Positions 5,923 through 13,853 of a stretch of DNA of 21,030 nt are shown piece by piece. Positions within the stretch are counted from its first letter, which is position 1. The number at the start of each line of letters is the position of its first letter. Below the pieces are notes generated by a model. The model did no database searches. It was not told where the DNA came from and was given only the letters and a program-made list of their open reading frames with translations. Source of the DNA: JAIOTH01 sp964639335 (GTDB taxonomy: Bacteria; Patescibacteriota; Patescibacteriia; UBA1558; S5-K13); contig CAZXCJ010000021.1 of NCBI GenBank assembly GCA_964639335.1, forward strand, positions 1 to 21,030. Direction: 5' to 3'. The position numbers were made by a program, and so were the translations under genes.

Positions 5923-7011
5923 ATGAAAATATTGACTAAAAACAATTTTCAAACTTGGGAAAAAATAAAAAATCTTAGTTCCCAAAAAATAATAGAAAAA
6001 ATAAAACAATCAGGCCTCAATGGCAGGGGCGGAGCCAATTTTCCGGTTGGAAAAAAATGGGGGTTGTCTTATCCTGCTAAATATTTCATTTGTAATGCTG
6101 ATGAAAGTGAGCCAGGTACCTTTAAAGACCATTTTGTTTTACAAAACTGTCCAGAACTAATTATCGAAGGTTTAAATATTGCCATGAAGGCTTTAAGAGC
6201 CGAGCAGGCCTATATTTATTTACGGGAAGAATATAAAATACTAAAACCACAATTTAAAACTATAATTAAAAAACACTCTCCTTATAATATTAAAATTATT
6301 ATTGGAGCTGGAGCCTATATTTGCGGCGAAGAAACTGGCCAGATTAACAGCTTAGGCGGGTTGCGAGCTGAATCTCGCCATAAGCCACCTTATCCAGCTC
6401 AAAAAGGTCTATTTAGCGAAAAAACCTGTGTAAATAATGTTGAAACCTTGGCTCGTCTACCATTAATTTGGCAACAAAATTTCGATCCTAAATTATTATT
6501 ATTTTCTATCTCTGGAGATGTAGAAAAACCTGGCGTCTATGAAGCAAAAGAAGGGATTAAATTAAAAAAATTATTAAAACTGGCTAAAGCCAAAAACACT
6601 AAGGCCATTTTTCTAGGAGCTTCCGGGGGTTGTTTTCCTTATAATCCAAACTTAATAATGTCATATGATAATATTTCTAAAAAAGGTGGTCTTTTGGGAG
6701 CTGGTGGAATTATAGTGTTAAATCAAAACAAAAGTATTGTAAATATTTGCCGTTCTATAGTCCAATTTTTTGCTGATGAAAATTGTGGAAAATGTACGCC
6801 TTGTCGAGAAGGAAATTTTCGTTTATTACAATTATTCCAGGTTATTCGTTATCGCAAATGGAAAAAAGAAGAATTAGAATGGATTGAAAAATTAGTTAAA
6901 TTTATACCTCAGGGTTCTCAATGTGCTTTAGGACAATCGTCTACATTACATCTAAGTACGGCTTTAAAATATTTTAAACAGGATTTCCTTAAAAAAACTG
7001 TTTCTAAATAA
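5923..7011 (+). CDS. hydB: NuoF/HydB-type flavin subunit of the hydrogenase
   Basis: The 362-residue protein is the NAD(P)H- and FMN-binding subunit. It shows GRGGANFPVGKKW (34-46), NADESEPGTFKD (58-69), the NADH-site GAGAYICGEET (128-138) and CVNNVET (169-175). The C-terminal [4Fe-4S] cluster uses Cys288, Cys291 and Cys294 (CGKCTPC) and Cys334. It is shorter than most NuoF/HydB: it lacks the extra N-terminal thioredoxin-like domain and C-terminal ferredoxin domains found in some HydB, and its glycine-rich motif starts about 30 residues earlier than in E. coli NuoF. GEETGQINSLGG departs from the usual GEETALINSLEG. The start ATG lies inside the leader repeat; there is no Shine-Dalgarno. HydA follows after 4 bp. 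Confidence 0.92.
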   Translation: MKILTKNNFQTWEKIKNLSSQKIIEKIKQSGLNGRGGANFPVGKKWGLSYPAKYFICNADESEPGTFKDHFVLQNCPELIIEGLNIAMKALRAEQAYIYLREEYKILKPQFKTIIKKHSPYNIKIIIGAGAYICGEETGQINSLGGLRAESRHKPPYPAQKGLFSEKTCVNNVETLARLPLIWQQNFDPKLLLFSISGDVEKPGVYEAKEGIKLKKLLKLAKAKNTKAIFLGASGGCFPYNPNLIMSYDNISKKGGLLGAGGIIVLNQNKSIVNICRSIVQFFADENCGKCTPCREGNFRLLQLFQVIRYRKWKKEELEWIEKLVKFIPQGSQCALGQSSTLHLSTALKYFKQDFLKKTVSK

Positions 7012-7015
7012 AATT

Positions 7016-8722
7016 ATGGAATCGAAAAAAATAAAACTTATAATTAATGGCAAAAAAATAAGCGCTCCAGCCGGACAGACAATTTTAGAAGTAGCCAAAA
7101 AAAATAATATTAAAATACCCACGCTTTGTTATCACGAAGATTTAAAACCAGAAGGTCGCTGTGGAGTTTGCGGAGTAGAGGTTAATGGACAGATAATGAC
7201 CGCTTGTAATAACAAAATTAAGGCGGGGATGATAATTAAAACTAATTCTAAAAAAGTCCAAGAATACCGTAAAATAAATATTCAATTAGTTGGTTGTAAT
7301 TTTGCCCGTGAAGACGCTTTTAAAAAATGGCTAAAAATGGAAAATTTACCAGATATAGACGAATTAAGATTTAAACCAAAAACTAAGGAAAAAATTGATT
7401 GTTCTGCCTGCGACATAACCATTGATTTTAGCAAATGTATTTTATGCGGCCGTTGTATTCAAAAATGCCGCGACGTCCAAAGCGTTAATGCTATTTGTTT
7501 TGCTCAGCGAGCCAATGCCTTGAAAGTAGGAACATCTTTTGATAAAAATATTATTCAAACTACTTGCGTTGGCTGTGGACAATGTGCCTTAGTTTGTCCT
7601 ACGGGAGCTATTAAAGAAAGAGATTATATTTCCGAGGTTGAAAAAGCTTTAGCAGATAAAAAAAAGCATGTAATTATTCAGACAGCTCCATCTCTAAGAG
7701 TGGCTTTGGGAGAAGAATTTGATATGCCAGCCGGAACATTGGTAACTAAAAAAATGGTTAGTGCTTTAAGAAAATTAGGATTTGATAAAATTTTTGACAC
7801 AGATTTCGGAGCTGATATAACTATTATGGAAGAAGCCAATGAATTGATAGAAAGAATCCAAAAAAAGAAAACTATGCCAATGTTCACTTCCTGTTGTCCG
7901 GGCTGGGTTAATTTTTTAGAAACTTTTTATCCAAAAATGAGAAAACATCTTTCTACTTGTAAATCTCCTCATCAAATGTTTGGCTCCATTGTTAAAACAT
8001 ATTATGCTCGAAAATTTGGAATAAATCCAAAAGACATAATTGTAGTCAGTGGCATGCCTTGCACTGCTAAAAAATATGAAGCCCGTAGAAAAGAAATGCA
8101 TTCCAGCGGCTATCAAGATGTCGACTATGTATTAACAACTAGAGAATTGGCCAAGTTGATTAAAAAGAGAAAAATTAATTTTGCTAAATTAGAAGATCAA
8201 GAATTTGATATGCCTTTAGGTGAATCTTCTGGCGGAGGAGTAATATTTGGAGCTAGCGGAGGAGTAATGGAATCAGCCATTAGAACTGCCCATTATATTT
8301 TGACTGGTAAAGAATTGAAAAATATTGAATATACAGCTGTCCGCGGTATTCAAAAAATTAAAAAAGCAACTATTAAAATAGGAAATTTAAAATTAAATTT
8401 AGCTGTTGTCCATGGATTAGCCAATGCCCGTAAAATCTTAGAAGAAGTTAAATCTAAAAAATGTAATTATCATTTCATAGAAGTAATGGCTTGTCCGGGT
8501 GGATGCATTGGAGGCGGAGGACAACCTCAGCCGACTACTATGGCCATTATTAAAAAAAGAGCTGACGCCATATATCAGCAAGACAAAAAACAAAAATTTA
8601 GACAAGCCCATAATAATCCGCAAATTCAACAATTATATCAAAAATTTTTAGGCCAGCCCTTGGGCAAAAAAGCTCATAAATTATTACATACCACTTATCG
8701 CGATAAATCTAAAAGGATTTAG
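7016..8722 (+). CDS. hydA: [FeFe] hydrogenase catalytic subunit
   Basis: A 568-residue HydA that reduces protons to H2 in the cytoplasm. Domain order: [2Fe-2S] ferredoxin with Cys38, Cys49, Cys52, Cys64; two [4Fe-4S] clusters, Cys141/144/147/151 and Cys184/187/190/194; then the H-cluster domain. The latter has TSCCPGW (291-297; Cys293 for proton transfer, Cys294 a ligand), MPCTAKK (347-353) and MACPGGC (491-497), so all H-cluster ligands are present. The C-terminal small-subunit-like part ends in the usual LLHTTY. The His-ligated [4Fe-4S] site normally between the [2Fe-2S] and double-cluster domains is not recognisable (only Cys94 near QLVGCNF). The NuoE- and NuoF-like partners place it among multimeric NAD(P)-linked, probably bifurcating, enzymes. 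No maturases HydEFG lie in the window. Confidence 0.95.
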   Translation: MESKKIKLIINGKKISAPAGQTILEVAKKNNIKIPTLCYHEDLKPEGRCGVCGVEVNGQIMTACNNKIKAGMIIKTNSKKVQEYRKINIQLVGCNFAREDAFKKWLKMENLPDIDELRFKPKTKEKIDCSACDITIDFSKCILCGRCIQKCRDVQSVNAICFAQRANALKVGTSFDKNIIQTTCVGCGQCALVCPTGAIKERDYISEVEKALADKKKHVIIQTAPSLRVALGEEFDMPAGTLVTKKMVSALRKLGFDKIFDTDFGADITIMEEANELIERIQKKKTMPMFTSCCPGWVNFLETFYPKMRKHLSTCKSPHQMFGSIVKTYYARKFGINPKDIIVVSGMPCTAKKYEARRKEMHSSGYQDVDYVLTTRELAKLIKKRKINFAKLEDQEFDMPLGESSGGGVIFGASGGVMESAIRTAHYILTGKELKNIEYTAVRGIQKIKKATIKIGNLKLNLAVVHGLANARKILEEVKSKKCNYHFIEVMACPGGCIGGGGQPQPTTMAIIKKRADAIYQQDKKQKFRQAHNNPQIQQLYQKFLGQPLGKKAHKLLHTTYRDKSKRI

Positions 8723-8730
8723 AAATAATT

Positions 8731-9681
8731 TTATAATTTTTTAATAGCAGAATAAACGCCATCATTATTAATGATGATTTTATTATCTTCTTTAGACAAT
8801 ATCTCGGCTGATTCGCTTTCTTTTTCTTTTTTAATTTCCGTAAAAATTTGATATAGCTTTTCGTATTTTTGAGCTATCGTTTTTTGACCAACTCCCAAAG
8901 CATAATCTTTAAAATATTCTGCTTGTTTAATTATTTCTTCTATGATTATAATTTGTAAAGGATGTTTGGCTAATAGATTGCCCCTATTTTCATACCATAG
9001 CGCAGTTATTGATTCTAAATTTTGACGATCAATTCCTAAAATAAATTTTGGTATTCCCTTTTTTTCACCCCTAATATCTAAAAATTCTGATTCAAAATAT
9101 TTTAATTTCCCTAATTCACCGCCCCTTATGCCCAATTTTGTTTTTCCTTCATTGCCCTCTTTAATTGTCTTAATCTTTTTTTCTATATCTTTACTAAAGG
9201 TAGCATCAACTACTATTGCCAAATGATCAGCTGTTCTGTGATGGCCCTCATTTTCTATTTCTAAAATATCATCTATACCATTTACAATATCATCATAGCG
9301 ACTAGTACGTTTAGTTGTGATGTTATCTCCTAAATAACAATTCTGCTCTATTTGCTCATGTAAAATTGCTTCTAAAATAGTAGCTATTTTAGCATTTTTT
9401 TCTTCTTCTTCTATGTTGCTGGCTGAAAATTTTGCTTCTATTTTCTCAATATATTTTTTATCGTTTTCTACATCATATAAATCCGCAAAGTCATCCATAT
9501 TAATGGTGTCGGCCTGCAAAATCTGTAATGCTTTTTCGTAACAGGATTCTAAGTATTTAGAGTCGTCAAAACTAAATCCTTCTTCTTTATATTTTTCTGC
9601 TATTTTTATAAAGCTACCTTCTAATCCCGATATATCTACACGGTTGCCTTCTGTTAAATTCAATTTTTCTTTTCCACTCAT
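8731..9681 (-). CDS. Unrecognised 316-residue acidic protein
   Basis: No family is firmly recognised. The N-terminal third is acidic and helical. Residues 98-118 (AKIATILEAILHEQIEQN, then YLGDN) and 126-142 (a RYDDIVNGIDDILE-centred stretch) form a dense acidic core. A hydrophobic strand HLAIVVDATF (153-162) and a basic stretch IEKKIKTIK follow. This order (Glu-bearing helix, Asp-rich turn, strand with Asp, then Lys) loosely suggests a PD-(D/E)XK-like nuclease fold, but the Asp-x-Thr in place of (D/E)xK makes that speculative. The C-terminus has a possible coiled coil (270-290). It is a single gene, convergent with hydA (8 bp gap) and divergent from prfB. No Shine-Dalgarno is seen. Its promoter resembles that of the LexA-methyltransferase gene. 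Confidence 0.7.
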   Translation of the reverse strand: MSGKEKLNLTEGNRVDISGLEGSFIKIAEKYKEEGFSFDDSKYLESCYEKALQILQADTINMDDFADLYDVENDKKYIEKIEAKFSASNIEEEEKNAKIATILEAILHEQIEQNCYLGDNITTKRTSRYDDIVNGIDDILEIENEGHHRTADHLAIVVDATFSKDIEKKIKTIKEGNEGKTKLGIRGGELGKLKYFESEFLDIRGEKKGIPKFILGIDRQNLESITALWYENRGNLLAKHPLQIIIIEEIIKQAEYFKDYALGVGQKTIAQKYEKLYQIFTEIKKEKESESAEILSKEDNKIIINNDGVYSAIKKL

Positions 9682-9728
9682 ATTTTTAAAAATTATTGAT
9701 AAACTTATTAATAAAAGGTAATATAATT

Positions 9729-9756
9729 ATAATACCTGAATTATACTGAAAATCAA
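9729..9756 (-). promoter_or_regulatory. Promoter with LexA-methyltransferase-like element
   Basis: Minus strand: TTGATT (9756-9751), a 16-bp spacer and TATTAT (9734-9729); an alternative TATAAT at 9731-9726 has 19-bp spacing. Two CTGAA words (plus strand 9736 and 9746) sit in the spacer. Positions 9734-9756 match 2581-2603 at 18 of 23 bases without gaps. Confidence 0.5.
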
Positions 9757-9806
9757 GAAAAAAGCCATCCCCATGAACTATAAGTTAATAACCAATAACT
9801 AACCTC

Positions 9807-10895
9807 ATGGACGAAATAATTGATAAAATTCAAGAATTACAAAAAAGAATAGCAAAAGCTATTGAATTTTTTGATATTGAAAAAACAAAAAATGAAATAA
9901 AGTCTTTAGAATATGAAATGAATCAAACTGATTTTTGGAATAATCAAAAAAAGGCCAAGCAAAAATCTCAACGTTTAAAATATTTACAAAATCAATTAAA
10001 TAATTGGCAAAGTTTAAAAAAAGAAAACACTGAACTTTTAGAAATAGCTCAATTAGATAAAAATGACAAAAATGTAAATTTATTAAAAGAAATAACTGAT
10101 AAATATTATCAATTAGAAAAAAAATTTAAGCAACAAGAAATAATTTTATTTTTTAAAGAAAAATACGATTCTAACAATGCCATCATAACAATATTTGCTG
10201 GCGCTGGCGGAACCGAATCGCAGGACTGGGTAGCCATGCTTTTAAGAATGTATTTAAGATTTTTTGAAAACATGGGATGGAAAGCTAAAATTATTGACGA
10301 ATCTAAAGGAGAAGAAGTTGGATATAAAAGTGTAACATTAGAAATAAAAGGCAACTTTGTTTATGGATATTTAAAAATAGAGGACGGAGTACATAGATTG
10401 GTCCGCCTATCTCCTTTTGATGCTGACCATGCCCGTCATACCTCTTTTGCCATGGTTGAGATTTTTCCAGAAATAGAAGAGAGCGAAATAAAAATTAAAG
10501 ATGATGATTTACGAACTGATGTCTTTAAATCTTCTGGAAAGGGCGGTCAGGGAGTAAATACAACTGATTCTGCTGTAAGGATTACTCACATTCCTACTAA
10601 TATTGTTGTGAGCTGTCAAAACGAAAGGTCACAATTACAAAATAAGGAACAAGCTATAAAATATCTGCAGGCCAAATTAAATAAGTATAATAATGAAAAA
10701 TCCGAAGAAGAAAGAAAAAAAATACAAGGAGAAATAAAAGAAGCTGCTTGGGGAAATCAAATTCGCTCTTATGTCCTACATCCTTATAAAATGATCAAGG
10801 ACTTGCGAAGCAAATATGAAACTGATGATACTGAAAAAGTATTAGATGGTGATATTTTAAAATTTATTGAAAGTGTTTTGAGAATAAAGACTTGA
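9807..10895 (+). CDS. prfB: Peptide chain release factor 2
   Basis: RF2 recognises UAA and UGA stop codons and triggers peptide release. The codon-recognition tripeptide SPF (202-204) identifies RF2 rather than RF1, and GGQ (246-248) is the catalytic loop. The length of 362 residues is normal. The frame is continuous from the N-terminal helices through the region where many bacteria carry the programmed +1 frameshift, so that autoregulation is absent. The gene ends in TGA, a codon its own product reads, showing that UGA is a stop here. The leader is repetitive (TTAATAACCAATAACTAACCTC) with no Shine-Dalgarno. Confidence 0.97.
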   Translation: MDEIIDKIQELQKRIAKAIEFFDIEKTKNEIKSLEYEMNQTDFWNNQKKAKQKSQRLKYLQNQLNNWQSLKKENTELLEIAQLDKNDKNVNLLKEITDKYYQLEKKFKQQEIILFFKEKYDSNNAIITIFAGAGGTESQDWVAMLLRMYLRFFENMGWKAKIIDESKGEEVGYKSVTLEIKGNFVYGYLKIEDGVHRLVRLSPFDADHARHTSFAMVEIFPEIEESEIKIKDDDLRTDVFKSSGKGGQGVNTTDSAVRITHIPTNIVVSCQNERSQLQNKEQAIKYLQAKLNKYNNEKSEEERKKIQGEIKEAAWGNQIRSYVLHPYKMIKDLRSKYETDDTEKVLDGDILKFIESVLRIKT

Positions 10896-10972
10896 CCCAG
10901 TTAAATAATCTTAAATTTTATAAAATTTAAGATTAAGATTTAAATATATATTTAAATCTTATTTAACGGGGT
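10895..10972. repeat. Nested palindrome able to form a three-way junction
   Basis: Outer arms 10895-10908 and 10959-10972 pair at 13 of 14 positions. They enclose two perfect palindromes: 10907-10934 (28 bp, centre TTTATAAA) and 10935-10960 (26 bp, centre ATATAT). The outer stem begins on the last base of the prfB stop codon. Folded as RNA or extruded as DNA it would give a stem with two side hairpins. No T run directly follows. Confidence 0.85.
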
Positions 10973-11006
10973 TGATTTATTTTTAAAAAAGAATAAGATA
11001 TAAATA

Positions 11007-11024
11007 AGAAATTATATAATTTCT
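11007..11024. repeat. AT-rich perfect palindrome
   Basis: AGAAATTAT followed directly by ATAATTTCT, with no spacer. It lies between the nested palindrome and the terminator downstream of prfB. Confidence 0.4.
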
Positions 11025-11026
11025 AA

Positions 11027-11051
11027 GGGTCGCTGTTTTAGCGACTTTTTT
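11027..11051 (+). terminator. Rho-independent terminator downstream of prfB
   Basis: GTCGCT (11029-11034) and AGCGAC (11040-11045) form a perfect 6-bp stem with a GTTTT loop, followed by six T. Confidence 0.85.
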
Positions 11052-11097
11052 ATTTGGTAATTGCTGAAAGTTAATTGCTGACGGCTAAAAGCTAATT

Positions 11098-12462
11098 ATG
11101 CGTAAATCAACCCGCAATTTCATTATTGGACTTTTATTTATTGCCGGCTTAATAATTGCCAATGCTTTTGGATTATTAAATAAAATTGATAGAAAAGATG
11201 CTTCTAAAATATGGTTTTATAACTCCCATGGTTTTGAATTCAAAAATTACCAAAAATATACCTATCAAGGAATAATTATCTCACCCCCTGACACTAGAAC
11301 AGACCATCAAAAAATTAAAATTAAAAGTACTGAATTAATATATCCAGAAAATAAAAAAATTTCTGGCAATGTGTTGGTCAAAATTCCTCTATACCCTCCT
11401 TATCAATATGGCGACAAAGTACAAATTACCAGTTTTTTAATCCAACCCGAACCAATAGAGGATTTTGCCTACGACAAATATTTAGCCAAAGATAATATTT
11501 ACTCTTTGGGCTATGGAGCTCAAATTAAACTTATTGAAACCAAACAAGCCAATCCCATTTTACAAATTATTTATAATGTTAGGCAAAATATTTCCCAACA
11601 AATTAATAAAATTTGGCCCGAACCCACGGCTTCTTTTGTAAATAGTATTCTTTTGGGTTATAAGCGGGCTATGTCTGAAGATATTAAAGAAGAATTTCGC
11701 CGAGCCGGCGTATCACATATTATTGTAATTTCTGGCCTGCATATAACTTTAATAACCCTGCTTCTTTCTAGGATGCTTTATTCTTTAAATCTAAATCGTA
11801 AAAAACAAGTTTTAATTATCTTAATAATTTTAAGTTTTTTTGCTTTCCTTTCCGGTTTATCAGCCTCAACAATTCGGGCTAGTCTTATGGGTTTAATTGT
11901 CCTTTTTAGCCAAAATATTGGCAGATATATTCAGAAACACCTTGTCTTGCTTTACGCGGCCATTATTATCCTGATTATTAATCCTTTATTATTATTTTAT
12001 GATATTGGCTTTCAATTAAGTTTTCTGGCTACAATTGGCTTAATTTATCTTTCTCCCGTCTTTACTAAAATATTAAAATTTTTGCCGGAAAAACTACAGA
12101 TTCAAAGTACTTTTATTTCCAGCTTTTCGGCCATCATCATGACATTACCGCTGACTATCAAGCAATTTAAAAGCATTTCTGTTTTAGCGCCCCTGGCCAA
12201 TCTTTTAGTTTTGCCCATGATTCCGATCATTATGCTTTTTGGATTTTTATCTATTTTAATTTCTTATCTAAATTTCTTTTCAGCAAAATATTTTGCTTTT
12301 ATTGAATATGTTTTATCCCAAGTATTGTTTTCTATTGTCAAACAAATTTCCTCCCTAGAATTTTCTAATATAAATATTAGCAATTTTGGCACCATTTCCA
12401 TGCTCTTGGGCTATGGAATAATTATTAGCTTATTTTTATATGCACAAAAAAACAAAATTTAG
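11098..12462 (+). CDS. comEC: ComEC/Rec2-family DNA-uptake channel, membrane part
   Basis: This is the channel-forming part of ComEC, which carries single-stranded DNA across the inner membrane during natural transformation. An N-terminal transmembrane segment (8-27) leads to a periplasmic OB-fold-like region (about 50-150). The Competence domain follows, with the hallmark FRRAGVSHIIVISGLH stretch (200-215) and about eight further hydrophobic helices to residue 450. The usual C-terminal metallo-beta-lactamase domain is missing here. It is encoded by the next gene, which overlaps the end of this one by 23 bp in another frame. The leader repeats TAATTGCTGA twice and has no Shine-Dalgarno. Confidence 0.92.
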   Translation: MRKSTRNFIIGLLFIAGLIIANAFGLLNKIDRKDASKIWFYNSHGFEFKNYQKYTYQGIIISPPDTRTDHQKIKIKSTELIYPENKKISGNVLVKIPLYPPYQYGDKVQITSFLIQPEPIEDFAYDKYLAKDNIYSLGYGAQIKLIETKQANPILQIIYNVRQNISQQINKIWPEPTASFVNSILLGYKRAMSEDIKEEFRRAGVSHIIVISGLHITLITLLLSRMLYSLNLNRKKQVLIILIILSFFAFLSGLSASTIRASLMGLIVLFSQNIGRYIQKHLVLLYAAIIILIINPLLLFYDIGFQLSFLATIGLIYLSPVFTKILKFLPEKLQIQSTFISSFSAIIMTLPLTIKQFKSISVLAPLANLLVLPMIPIIMLFGFLSILISYLNFFSAKYFAFIEYVLSQVLFSIVKQISSLEFSNINISNFGTISMLLGYGIIISLFLYAQKNKI

Positions 12463-13282
12463 CATCATAATTCTTTTATTAATAATTTTAATTGTTTATT
12501 ATATTTTTGAAGATCATTCTGATATTTTAAGAGTATGTTTTATTAATGTTGGCCAAGGTGATTCTATATTTATCAAAACGCCTCAAAATAAAAATATTCT
12601 TATTGACGGCGGACCCAGTGCCGACTTAGTACAAAAAATAGGACAAATGCACGCTTATAAAAATCACAAAATTGACATTTTAATCTTAACCCATGCTCAT
12701 GCCGACCATTATTATGGCTTAATAGAAATTGTTAAAAGATATAAAATTAAAATAATCCTGTGGTGCGGGATTGATGCTCATAATTCTGATTATTTATATT
12801 TTAAAGAATTAATTAAAGATTTAGATACCAAGATAGCTATTTTAGGACAGGAATATTTGATAGAACCAAATTTGAGAATTAAAATTTTCTATCCTACTCA
12901 TTATCTTCAAGAAGAAGAGGTCACAGATCTAAATAACACCTCTGTTTCTTTAATTTTGAGTTATCAGAATATTGACTTTTGGTTGGCTGGTGATTTAACT
13001 TGTGAAGGAGAAAAAGAAATTTTAGAACAAAACTCAAATCTTGAATCTGAAATTTATAAAACCAATCATCATGGCTCACGCTGGTCAAATTGCGATTATA
13101 TTTTAGATGCCATTGCACCACAAATAGCCATTATCCAATCTGGAATTGACAATACCTTCGGTCATCCTCATCAAGAAACCCTAGAAAGATTAGAGCAGAG
13201 GAATATTAAAATCTTGCGTAATGACCAAGTAGGCGATATTTGGATATATAGCGATGGAGAAAAATATTGGGTAAAAAAATAG
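12440..13282 (+). CDS. ComEC-type metallo-beta-lactamase domain protein, membrane-anchored
   Basis: The 280-residue protein corresponds to the C-terminal domain of classical ComEC, thought to degrade the non-transported strand. A single N-terminal transmembrane helix (7-22) anchors it. The domain starts VCFINVGQGDS (31-41) and has metal-binding THAHADH (83-89), LAGD, NHHGS and FGHPH, so the active site looks complete. It overlaps the membrane-channel gene by 23 bp, implying coupled translation and a two-chain ComEC. Its TAG stop forms the first bases of the hairpin at 13282-13303. Confidence 0.9.
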   Translation: MHKKTKFSIIILLLIILIVYYIFEDHSDILRVCFINVGQGDSIFIKTPQNKNILIDGGPSADLVQKIGQMHAYKNHKIDILILTHAHADHYYGLIEIVKRYKIKIILWCGIDAHNSDYLYFKELIKDLDTKIAILGQEYLIEPNLRIKIFYPTHYLQEEEVTDLNNTSVSLILSYQNIDFWLAGDLTCEGEKEILEQNSNLESEIYKTNHHGSRWSNCDYILDAIAPQIAIIQSGIDNTFGHPHQETLERLEQRNIKILRNDQVGDIWIYSDGEKYWVKK

Positions 13283-13303
13283 AGCCCGAATAAATTCGAG
13301 CTC
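13273..13303 (-). terminator. Rho-independent terminator of the 13320-13853 gene
   Basis: On the minus strand GAGC-T-CGAA, loop TTTA, TTCG-G-GCTC (13303-13282, one internal mismatch) is followed by TA and seven T. On the plus strand no T run follows, so it serves the leftward gene. Confidence 0.75.
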
Positions 13304-13319
13304 AAAAATAAGTTATTCC

Positions 13320-13853
13320 TCATTTCAAATCTAAAATATAATCTAGAAATGAAATAAAAATATTAAATGGCGGAATATCAACTATACGAGATTTGATAGT
13401 GAATTCATGATCAAGCCGATTGAGGCTACCGTAGATCTTTACAGAAATACTAGGATAATCTGCCAAACCTATAGTGTTAATCTCCATTCTGCCGGTGGTT
13501 TTGTATTTACCTATCTCAATATCTTGAAAAGGTAAGATGAAATCAAACTTGAAATTTTTAGAATCAATTTTAGAAATTATCTTTACATTTTCTAAAATGT
13601 AAAGTTTGTAATCATGTTGCCAAGAAACAAAATCACCAATCAAATATTCCTTCACAAAAATATCTTTATCTCTCGACAAAGAAAAATTTTCTTTAAAACA
13701 TTTTTCCACATATTGTTGCGTAATCTCTGGATAAAGATACGGAAACAATACCCTTATTAACACATAATAAATTTTTCTTTCAAACGCGTTAATTGCATCA
13801 GGGGGAATTGATCTAAAACCACCTTCCAACCATAGTCTTTCTAAAAGTTCCAT
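13320..13853 (-). CDS. Unrecognised 177-residue protein
   Basis: No family is recognised. It begins MELLERLWLEGGFRSIPPDA, followed by an amphipathic aromatic stretch (FERKIYYVLIRVLFPYLYPEI, interrupted). The C-terminal two thirds alternate hydrophobic and polar residues as beta strands do (FKFDFILPFQDIEIG, GRMEINTIGL, ISVKIYGSL) and may form a beta sandwich or barrel. There are no signal peptide, no clear transmembrane helix and only one cysteine. The gene stands alone with its own terminator and a perfect AGGAGG (13864-13859) 5 nt before ATG, one of only two such sites in the window. It is divergent from the response-regulator gene. Confidence 0.75.
   Translation of the reverse strand: MELLERLWLEGGFRSIPPDAINAFERKIYYVLIRVLFPYLYPEITQQYVEKCFKENFSLSRDKDIFVKEYLIGDFVSWQHDYKLYILENVKIISKIDSKNFKFDFILPFQDIEIGKYKTTGRMEINTIGLADYPSISVKIYGSLNRLDHEFTIKSRIVDIPPFNIFISFLDYILDLK

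Noticed and set aside
7678..8632. Minus-strand frames inside hydA, and similar frames opposite prfB, ndk and korA
   Set aside because: They lie wholly within genes with strong family motifs on the other strand and have no recognisable features of their own.
9790..9804. AACC-N7-AACC upstream of prfB, same spacing as the LexA-methyltransferase repeat
   Set aside because: It falls in a TAAC-rich low-complexity leader (like the one at 3206-3231) and the seven-base spacer does not match the GAAAAT part, so it is probably coincidental.
9807..10895. Programmed frameshift in prfB
   Set aside because: The frame runs unbroken from the N-terminal helices to the GGQ domain and no CTT-TGA type slip site occurs near codon 25.
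10893..10895. UGA recoding as glycine (as in Absconditabacteria/Gracilibacteria)
   Set aside because: TGA ends prfB and korA at the normal family C-termini and RF2 is encoded, so UGA is a stop.
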